DNA of 48,602 bases from Parcubacteria group bacterium GW2011_GWD2_38_11 (GTDB lineage Bacteria > Patescibacteriota > Minisyncoccia > Moranbacterales > GWC2-37-73): contig LBTZ01000007.1 of assembly GCA_000992325.1 (NCBI GenBank), positions 1-48,602 on the forward strand, given 5' to 3'. Below the pieces are notes generated by a model that was not told where the DNA came from, ran no database searches, and worked only from the letters and a program-made list of their open reading frames with translations. The first letter of the stretch is position 1. Each line of letters starts with the position of its first letter. This document shows, piece after piece, positions 42,892 through 48,602 of the stretch. A program made the translations under genes and the position numbers.

Positions 42892-43659
42892 TTATTTCTT
42901 TGATGCATCTTCACTAATCATTTTGAAAGCTTCTTGCACTGTTCCCATAAACTGGGCTGGGAAAATTATGGTTGAATTTTTTTCCACTGAAATTTCAGCC
43001 ATTGTCTGAAGTGTTCGAAGTTGAAGCGCAACTGGATGAGCTGCAATGATGTCGGCAGCTTCTCCCAATTTGATTGCTGCTTGAAATTCTCCATCAGCTG
43101 CAATGATCTTGGCGCGCTTCTCTCTTTCCGCTTCAGCCTCCTTGGCCATTGCTCGCTGCATATTGTCAGGAAGTGCAATGTCTTTAATTTCCACCGCGGT
43201 CACCTCAGCTCCCCAGGGTGCGGTGTGCTGATCAATCACATTTTTAATTTGAGCGTTGATGTCAACTGTTTGCGAAAGTAGTTGATCCAAATTGAATTGT
43301 CCCACCACGTTTCGCACTGTTGTTTGCGAAATTTGATTCACTGCCTTATACACATCCTCAATTGCAATCACTGATTTCATTGGATCCATTACATGATAAT
43401 AAGCCACTGCTGCAATATCAATAGAAACATTATCCTTGGTGATGATTCTTTGTGATGGAATATCCATAGTCACAGTTCGCAGAACAACTTTCGTCATTTT
43501 TTCTAAAATTGGAATCAAAATAATAAGTCCCGGTCCACGAACACCAGTTGCCTTTCCCAAAAAGAAAATCACACCTCTCTCATATTCTTTCAAAACCCTG
43601 AGCGATGTTGCCAGCAGGAACACAATGATAATAATTATCGGAAACAATAGTTGATCCAT
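42892..43659 (-). CDS. Slipin / stomatin-like SPFH protein
   Basis: 255 residues. One N-terminal membrane segment (residues 3-20, '[18 protein letters not shown]') is followed by the SPFH/band 7 domain: '[20 protein letters not shown]', '[20 protein letters not shown]', '[20 protein letters not shown]', and '[20 protein letters not shown]'. A coiled coil follows at about 180-215 ('[20 protein letters not shown]'). Slipins oligomerise in membrane microdomains, often with an NfeD-type partner, which is not seen here. The gene stands alone between two spacers. Confidence 0.93.
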   Translation of the reverse strand: MDQLLFPIIIIIVFLLATSLRVLKEYERGVIFFLGKATGVRGPGLIILIPILEKMTKVVLRTVTMDIPSQRIITKDNVSIDIAAVAYYHVMDPMKSVIAIEDVYKAVNQISQTTVRNVVGQFNLDQLLSQTVDINAQIKNVIDQHTAPWGAEVTAVEIKDIALPDNMQRAMAKEAEAEREKRAKIIAADGEFQAAIKLGEAADIIAAHPVALQLRTLQTMAEISVEKNSTIIFPAQFMGTVQEAFKMISEDASKK

Positions 43660-43709
43660 AAATTTTTTAATATTAAATTAATTAATCTTAATATCATTAT
43701 ACTCTTCAA

Positions 43710-44669
43710 TTATAGACTTAGCACGCGTTTGGCATTTTGAGTTGTTGCCTCAGCAACCTCCTCGAGTGAAATCCCTTTAACATCTGCGATTTTCTGAGCG
43801 ACTTCTTTCACAAAAAGTGGCTCATTGCGGATTCCCCGCTCCAATGGTCGTGGAGTGAGATATGGACAATCAGTTTCAATGACGATATTTTTCAAATCAA
43901 CTTCTTTGATCAAGCGGTCATAACTCTCCCCATATGTGATGATTCCATTGAGCCCAATCATATATCCCAGCTCAATGAATTTATTGGCAGTCTTATATGA
44001 TCCGATGAAGCTGTGCACGATTCCTTTTTTCGCAACCGGATGTGCAATCAAGATTTCCAACAAGTCATCATATCCATCCCAGCAATGCAGCATCACCGGT
44101 TTTTGCACTTCATTGGCGAGTTTGATAAATTCAATCAATGTTTCTTTTTGCAGATTTTTCAAAAATTCCTCATCGTCGCCTTCTTCAAAATGATGGTAAT
44201 CCAAACCGATTTCACCGATGGCCACAACTTTTTCATCCTTTGCCAACTCCAAATATTTTTCATATTCAAATTGCTCACCAACTGTTGGAATTTCTTCCCC
44301 GCCTGCAACGCTATGCAAGCTTGCGCTAGCATGCGTAGCATTGCGGGCAGGTTCAGTATCTATCTCCCATGGATCAATATGGGTGAAGCTGCCTTTTTTC
44401 AGATGCACCGGATGGATGCCGATAGCAGCATACACCCCCACACTAAGTGTATCATTTTTGGCATCAAATATTTTACCGCCAACACTTTCTTTAGAGCCAT
44501 TAGTGTGGGGGTCAAACCTATGCGCATATTCCACGGCACGCTTACTGGTGGAATATTGCGAACCGACATTTACCACATTTATTCCATTTTCAAGACAGCG
44601 ACGGAGAACATCTTCCCCGTCGTCTTTATAGGCATTGAAATTTACGTGAGAATGAGTGTCGAAGAACAC
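43710..44669 (-). CDS. tatD: TatD-family metal-dependent hydrolase with two palindromic insertions
   Basis: 319 residues, against about 260 for the family. TatD enzymes are TIM-barrel nucleases or deoxyribonucleases. Metal ligands are visible: 'FFDTHSHVNF' (His6, His8), 'IGEIGLDYHHF' (Glu), 'MLHCWDGY' (His), 'GIVHSFIGS' (His) and 'IETDCPYL' (Asp). The extra length falls in two blocks. Residues about 53-78 ('PHTNGSKESVGGKIFD' onward) are encoded between inverted repeats at 44434-44512. Residues about 107-124 ('EPARNATHASASLHSVAGGE') come from a repeat at 44299-44351 that also occurs between genes at 36271. Both keep the frame, and a working enzyme seems possible. Confidence 0.9.
   Translation of the reverse strand: MFFDTHSHVNFNAYKDDGEDVLRRCLENGINVVNVGSQYSTSKRAVEYAHRFDPHTNGSKESVGGKIFDAKNDTLSVGVYAAIGIHPVHLKKGSFTHIDPWEIDTEPARNATHASASLHSVAGGEEIPTVGEQFEYEKYLELAKDEKVVAIGEIGLDYHHFEEGDDEEFLKNLQKETLIEFIKLANEVQKPVMLHCWDGYDDLLEILIAHPVAKKGIVHSFIGSYKTANKFIELGYMIGLNGIITYGESYDRLIKEVDLKNIVIETDCPYLTPRPLERGIRNEPLFVKEVAQKIADVKGISLEEVAEATTQNAKRVLSL
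44299..44351. repeat. Dispersed repeat inserted in tatD
   Basis: CCCGCCTGCAACGCTATGC (44298-) and GTAGCATTGCGGGCAGG at the right end are identical to 36271-36306, but split by an additional 18 nt (AAGCTTGCGCTAGCATGC, itself hairpin-like). The sequence is translated in frame within TatD. Confidence 0.8.
44434..44512. repeat. Inverted repeat pair inserted in tatD
   Basis: ACCCCCACACTAA (44434-44446) and its exact reverse complement TTAGTGTGGGGGT (44500-44512) flank 53 nt. Together they match the first block of extra residues in TatD. Confidence 0.78.
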
Positions 44670-44849
44670 AGGTTTTAGGTTTTAGGAATTAGGTTTTAGA
44701 AAAATGCAAAATACAAATATATGAAAGAGTGAGAATGATTTTTATTTTTTCACTTAAAACAAGTCTCTTTGATGTTAAAATTAAAAAAGTTGCAATTGTT
44801 TTTCCGTGACAAAAATAAAAAATCATTCGAACGGCCAAGCAAAAAAGAC

Positions 44850-46271
44850 CTACTTAATTCTTTGAAAAAGTGGCTGCGCGACTTTTGTTTCGAGGGCTGT
44901 TTTTATTTTTGAAGAAGTTTCAGGCAGAAAAGGAATTAATAATTTAGAAATTATATTTAAATCTGAAAGTAATTTTTTCATAACATCCGCGAATTTTTGC
45001 TCATCAGTTTTTGCTAATTCCCATGGCTTATTGTCTTCAATAAACTTATTGGAATCTTTCACTAGTGAATTAACAATATCTAACGCCTTGCCCATTTCCA
45101 TCTTGTTTATGTAATTTGCAAATTTATCTTTTATAATTTGTTTACTGTCTAAAATTTTCCAATCAAGATTAGCTCCCAATTTCACTACACGCGAAACCAA
45201 ATTTCCAAGACCATTTGCTAGATCAGCATTAAACTTTTCAGTCATCCGTTCCCAGGTGATGTCCATATCTTCGCCAAAATTTCCACCGCTCAAAAGAAGA
45301 TATCTTGTTCCATCAACTCCAAATTTTTCCACCATCTCTGCTGGACTGATCACATTACCCGTGCTTTTGCTCATTTTTTGTCCATCCACTGTAATGAAAC
45401 CATTAATAAAAATTTGTTTTGAAGGTTCAATGCCTGCTGACATTAACATTGATTGCCACATTGCGGATTGAAAACGCAAATTATCCTTACCAGCAATCTG
45501 CACTCCCGGCCAAAATGCCTCGAATTTTTCCATATCAGTTGGCCAACCCAATGTTGAAATATAATTTATCAAAGCATCAAACCAAACATAAATCACTTGC
45601 TCCTCGTCGCCAGGTACAGCAATTCCCCATGGCATTTTTGTTTTAAGACGTGATATTGAAAAATCCTCCAGACCACCTTGAACAAAATTTTTAATTTCCT
45701 TGAGACGATTTTTAGGAAGCACAAATTCAGGATTTTCTCCATACAAATCCAAAAGTTGTTTTTGATATTTCGAAAAACGAAAAAAATAATTTTCTTCTTC
45801 AATAATTTCTATTTCCATTGTTGGATGATCGCAGCATTTTCCATCAACAAGATCAGAATCTGTTTTTTCTGATTCACAACCCACACAATATTTTGTTTTG
45901 TAACTTTTTTTGTAAATGTCACCGTTAGCTTGGCAACGTTTCCAGAATTCCTGTGCAGCAAAAACATGCTTCTCGTCTGTAGTTCTGATAAAATTATCAT
46001 AACTAATATTCAAAATATCTTTTAGGCTTTTGAAGTTCTCTGCTTGCTGATCAACATAATTTTGCACATCCATGCCAAGTTCCTGCGCCTTGCGAAAAAG
46101 TTTCAGACCATGCTCATCGGTTCCAGTATTAAAAAAAACATCTTTCCCCATTTGACGATTAAAGCGTGCCAAAACATCAGCCTCAATTATTTCCATAGCA
46201 AAACCTGCATGCGGCTGAGCATTCACATACGGGAGTGTTGTTGTTATATAAAATTTATCCTTCTTATCCAT
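44850..46271 (-). CDS. metG: Methionyl-tRNA synthetase
   Basis: 473 residues from the ATG at 46271 ('MDKKDKFYITTTLPYVNAQP'), a short MetRS without the C-terminal tRNA-binding domain. The HIGH-like signature is 'PHAGFAMEI' and the KMSKS loop is 'VDGQKMSKSTGNVI'. The connective peptide has zinc-type cysteines 'CVGCESEK' and 'KCCDHP'. The anticodon-binding helical domain occupies about residues 330-473 ('KPWELAKTDEQKF'). It charges tRNA-Met. The frame is open upstream of 46271, but that part overlaps the Nudix gene. The start codon overlaps the Nudix stop (ATGGATAA), so the two are probably translationally coupled. The spacer to tatD (44670-44849) has short TTAGGTTTTAGG repeats and no gene. Confidence 0.94.
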   Translation of the reverse strand: MDKKDKFYITTTLPYVNAQPHAGFAMEIIEADVLARFNRQMGKDVFFNTGTDEHGLKLFRKAQELGMDVQNYVDQQAENFKSLKDILNISYDNFIRTTDEKHVFAAQEFWKRCQANGDIYKKSYKTKYCVGCESEKTDSDLVDGKCCDHPTMEIEIIEEENYFFRFSKYQKQLLDLYGENPEFVLPKNRLKEIKNFVQGGLEDFSISRLKTKMPWGIAVPGDEEQVIYVWFDALINYISTLGWPTDMEKFEAFWPGVQIAGKDNLRFQSAMWQSMLMSAGIEPSKQIFINGFITVDGQKMSKSTGNVISPAEMVEKFGVDGTRYLLLSGGNFGEDMDITWERMTEKFNADLANGLGNLVSRVVKLGANLDWKILDSKQIIKDKFANYINKMEMGKALDIVNSLVKDSNKFIEDNKPWELAKTDEQKFADVMKKLLSDLNIISKLLIPFLPETSSKIKTALETKVAQPLFQRIK

Positions 46272-46668
46272 AATATTTTTCTGAATATTTCTTAATTTCA
46301 TTATGTAGCGATGGAACTGATTCAAAATTCATAAATTCACCAGGTTCAATCCATTTATATTCACTATGCTCTTCACTCAACTCAACTTGACCACTAACAT
46401 ATTTACAAATAAAAGTAATTCCTATTTTAAACTCCCCATTATCTTTTTTAAAACTAAAAACATTAAAAGGTTCAATAATTTCAACTACAATTCCTGCTTC
46501 TTCCATCACTTCACGCTTAAGCGTTTCTTGTGGTGATTCATTTTCATCCATACTACCACCAACCGTTTCCCAAACGCCAGGTTTATGATCATCATGTGCG
46601 GCACGTTTCAAAACAAGGATTTTTCCATCCTTGTTTATAATTCCTTTAACTGCGACACCAAATTTCAT
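46264..46668 (-). CDS. Nudix hydrolase
   Basis: 134 residues. The Nudix box 'GGSMDENESPQETLKREVME' continues with 'EAGI', matching GX5EX7REVXEEAG at about residues 37-59. 'GVWETVGG' precedes it and 'YKWIEPGEFM' follows. The profile resembles MutT / dCTP-type or 8-oxo-dGTP pyrophosphatases, but the substrate is not readable. It ends eight bases inside metG and starts eight bases after the transglycosylase gene, so it is probably the middle gene of a three-gene operon. Confidence 0.9.
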   Translation of the reverse strand: MKFGVAVKGIINKDGKILVLKRAAHDDHKPGVWETVGGSMDENESPQETLKREVMEEAGIVVEIIEPFNVFSFKKDNGEFKIGITFICKYVSGQVELSEEHSEYKWIEPGEFMNFESVPSLHNEIKKYSEKYYG

Positions 46669-46676
46669 ATCTTTTA

Positions 46677-47969
46677 CTATTGAAACAAGAGCTTATAATT
46701 CTTTGACCAATATACAATTCCATTATAATAAGGAGCATGAAAAGTTCCCAGATAATTAATCGAAGCTTTTCTGATTGCAGTTGCACTGCTAGATGTTGCG
46801 CCAGCTCCTTTCAATTTGATTGCCATTGCCATTACACCATCAGTAAGATTCCACGGATCCGGAGTTCCATGCCCAGTTGCGGAAGTTATTCTCGCAGAAT
46901 ATCCTTGCCACACATCAGACATAAACTGAGGAATACCCATTGCTCCGCCCTGACCAATGTATCCAGAAGGAGAGCACGAAACTTTCTTATTCTTATCATA
47001 TCCAAGTTTTTTTACCAACACATCAAAAATATCATGACGTTTATATAAGAGTGCGATTGATGCTTTATATTTTGATCCGTATTTTTTATAATTAGCAAGT
47101 GAAACCTTTTCAACTTGATCATAAGTACATTTTCCAGTATTTGCACCAAGATTTGTCTCCATTTTAAGGAATCCATACAGAACACCTTCTGGAACACCAG
47201 TACTTTTGCTGGCAATTTCAACTGCCTCGCGAATATCTTTTGCATTATATGATTTTCCAGAAAGAGCATTCAGGTCTCCTTGCAATTCTACGAGTTGTTT
47301 TTGAAGTTTTGCAATTGTGGCATTTTTATCCTCAATATCATCCTGCACATCAATCTGATCAGCAACAAGCTCTTGCTTTTGATCAACCTTCTCATCCAAA
47401 ATTGCTTCGTGTTTTTCTTTTTCAGCCGCTAATTCAATTTTGTCCTGCTCGACCTGCTCTTTTGTGTCAGAAATTTCAGCAGAAAGATTTTTAAGCTTGT
47501 CTTCGATTGTCAACAGATGGTCAGTGTCAGAAAAAACATCAGCAAAATTTTTACTTGTCAAAACAACATTCAAAACAGGCTGACCTTGATTGTAATACAT
47601 CTGCTGAAGAAGACCTCTTAGCATTGTTTTTTGCATTTCAATTTTGTCATTCAAATTTTGTACTTCTGCTTCTTTGCGGGAAATATTACTAGCTGTTTCA
47701 CTTATGACTGACTTCGTGGTGTTGATAGCTTTTTGAGTTGAGGCAACTGCACCCTGAATCTGTCCAAGATTTTTTTCAAGCAAAGCCTTAGCCTTTATTT
47801 CTTTGTCTAATTTTTTTTGTGCATCTGAAATATCATCTTGAATATCTTCCGGATCTGCAGCCAAAGCACTTCGTGACACACCTTGCCAAAAAGAAATTTG
47901 CTGCCACACAAAAACAGGAACAACAATTGCCCAAGCAGAAATTAATAGAAATTTTTTGTATTTATTCAT
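46677..47969 (-). CDS. Secreted coiled-coil protein with lytic transglycosylase domain
   Basis: 430 residues from the ATG at 47969, which sits in a 26-nt leader shared with dprA. A signal peptide or anchor is at about residues 4-37 ('KFLLISAWAIVVPVFVWQQI', 'SRSALAADPEDI'). A long coiled coil covers about 40-235, with breaks similar to those in EnvC/PcsB/RipA-type proteins that control cell-wall enzymes ('LNVVLTSKNFADVFSD' is the family-typical segment). The C-terminal catalytic part (about 245-430) resembles SLT domains: 'GVPEGVLYGFLKMETNLGAN' with a Glu as likely catalytic acid, 'SGYIGQGGAMGIPQFMSDVW', and 'DGVMAMAIKLKGAG'. It should cleave peptidoglycan strands at the cell surface. Combining the regulator-like coil and the enzyme in one chain is notable. 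Confidence 0.87.
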   Translation of the reverse strand: MNKYKKFLLISAWAIVVPVFVWQQISFWQGVSRSALAADPEDIQDDISDAQKKLDKEIKAKALLEKNLGQIQGAVASTQKAINTTKSVISETASNISRKEAEVQNLNDKIEMQKTMLRGLLQQMYYNQGQPVLNVVLTSKNFADVFSDTDHLLTIEDKLKNLSAEISDTKEQVEQDKIELAAEKEKHEAILDEKVDQKQELVADQIDVQDDIEDKNATIAKLQKQLVELQGDLNALSGKSYNAKDIREAVEIASKSTGVPEGVLYGFLKMETNLGANTGKCTYDQVEKVSLANYKKYGSKYKASIALLYKRHDIFDVLVKKLGYDKNKKVSCSPSGYIGQGGAMGIPQFMSDVWQGYSARITSATGHGTPDPWNLTDGVMAMAIKLKGAGATSSSATAIRKASINYLGTFHAPYYNGIVYWSKNYKLLFQ

Positions 47970-47991
47970 CCGGTAGTAGAAATTCAAATGG
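47966..47991 (-). promoter_or_regulatory. 26-nt leader repeat ending in the transglycosylase start codon
   Basis: On the minus strand CCATTTGAATTTCTACTACC is followed by GGATGA, with the ATG as the gene start. Compare 14791-14816 (24 of 26 identical). An inverted partial copy lies at 48073-48096, so the region could also fold. Confidence 0.65.
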
Positions 47992-48121
47992 GCTTTGCCC
48001 AAAAAATCCCCATTAATATCCACTCTTTTTTGAATTATTGTAGGCAACTTCTATATGGTCCGATAATATTTTTTTGAATTTTCACTACCGGATTCATATA
48101 TCCCTATTTTAACACTAAAAC

Positions 48122-48143
48122 AACTATAAGCAAGGCTTATAGT
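48122..48143 (-). terminator. Hairpin downstream of the cysteine-rich gene
   Basis: AACTATAAG, loop CAAGG-type, CTTATAGTT; 9-bp stem with a short T-rich tail (GTTTTAG) on the minus strand. It lies between the stop at 48209 and the transglycosylase start. Confidence 0.5.
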
Positions 48144-48208
48144 TTTCAAACCAAAAAACAGAGTCTCCCCTGTTTCTTGGTGCTTGTTATCTTGTATCTT
48201 GTGTGACT

Positions 48209-48602
48209 TTATAACTTTACAAACTTAATCACGGTGCCACTTCCCTCCAACCATTGATCGTGAGCGGACAAGTTTGCAGGAGCGGGACAAGGTGTTGCGC
48301 AGGCAGTGTCTATCATACAATCAGTTGCATCATCCATAATACAGGTGGGGTTTGTTGTGGTTGGAATAGTTTTTCCACAGTCATTTTCTGTGCAGGTAAT
48401 GGGAGCTGAAGAACACAATTTATTGAAAATTGGAGATTTTGTTCCAGGTGTAAGTGGGTTTATTCCATTATCACAAGTGGTTGGTTTTGGCGGTGTTGTA
48501 TTACTGGTCTGACAGGTGCTAGCAGCACAAAGATTGTCTATCCTACAATCTTTGGTTCCAGGAATCCAAGCTAGATTGTTCCAGCAGATTTCTGCTGGTA
48601 GA
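48209..48602 (-). CDS. Cysteine-rich, probably exported protein (N-terminal part beyond right edge)
   Basis: The minus strand is open from the right edge to a stop at 48209, about 131 codons, and the start is outside the window. The visible part is rich in Cys, Thr, Pro and Asn, with repeated short cysteine units: 'GTKDCRIDNLCAASTCQTSN', 'TTCDNGINPL', 'CTENDCGKTI', 'TCIMDDATDCMIDTACATPC'. These suggest disulfide-stabilised surface repeats. The last 20 residues ('HDQWLEGSGTVIKFVKL') are different in character and could be a C-terminal sorting or packing segment. I do not recognise a family. Taking a start at the internal Met (48418) would discard clearly continuous coding sequence. Confidence 0.65.
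   Translation of the reverse strand, partial: LPAEICWNNLAWIPGTKDCRIDNLCAASTCQTSNTTPPKPTTCDNGINPLTPGTKSPIFNKLCSSAPITCTENDCGKTIPTTTNPTCIMDDATDCMIDTACATPCPAPANLSAHDQWLEGSGTVIKFVKL

Noticed and set aside
46272-46325. 18 extra codons at the start of metG
   Set aside because: They overlap the Nudix coding sequence and do not resemble MetRS. The Met at 46271 fits the family.

Overview
The window looks like two unrelated genomes joined end to end. Positions 1 to about 9.96 kb have moderate G+C and a gene set typical of a Gram-negative, LPS-making bacterium: a PAS sensor protein, a class IV aminotransferase, a tRNA array, a TPR lipoprotein, mfd, heptose-1-P adenylyltransferase, Nudix and RseP. My guess is a Nitrospirota- or Desulfobacterota-like organism, but nothing here proves it. 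From about 9.96-10.02 kb to the right end the DNA is much more A+T rich, with short compact genes and AT-rich palindromic spacers. This part looks like a Patescibacteria (CPR, Parcubacteria-like) genome. At the join rseP has lost its N-terminal half and hisS has lost its C-terminal half, both on the minus strand, which is what a chimeric assembly would produce.

Left part: a partial PAS sensor (1-1073, minus), an aminotransferase (1157-2029, plus), a two-gene low-G+C island bounded by 14-bp inverted repeats (2128-3454), five tRNA genes on the minus strand (Lys, Arg, His, Arg, Pro), then a minus-strand run of rseP - nudix - rfaE2 - mfd - TPR lipoprotein.

Right part, first half: truncated hisS and lepB (minus); then LCP ligase, pth, dprA, topA (frame-disrupted by an apparent 17-nt deletion) and a short RSH alarmone enzyme (plus). 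parB and parA follow on the minus strand, then tRNA-Leu, two small genes and a DUF4349-like membrane protein. Small orphan genes with strong ribosome binding sites, and in several cases near-consensus promoters and terminators, are scattered between the housekeeping genes.

Right part, second half: a beta-carbonic-anhydrase-like gene lies immediately downstream of a five-gene operon for a complex I / group 4 hydrogenase-like membrane complex (HyfI-, HyfB-, fused HyfC+HyfE-, HyfF- and HyfG-like). Its soluble subunits have lost all four NiFe-ligand cysteines and all four cysteines of the proximal Fe-S cluster, while the charged residues of the antiporter-like subunits are kept. It therefore looks like a redox-silent ion-translocating machine. 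Next comes a complete F1Fo ATP synthase locus (AtpZ/I, a, c, b, delta, alpha, gamma, beta, epsilon), split between gamma and beta by two small genes on the opposite strand. After it lie a small orphan gene, a slipin, tatD (carrying two in-frame palindromic insertions), metG with nudix, a coiled-coil lytic transglycosylase and the C-terminal end of a cysteine-rich protein.

Read together, the right part would make ATP with an H+-type F1Fo enzyme, with the redox-silent complex as a possible second user or builder of the same ion gradient. The nearby carbonic-anhydrase-like gene makes inorganic carbon or bicarbonate/proton coupling a testable role. No CRISPR array, insertion sequence or rRNA was seen.
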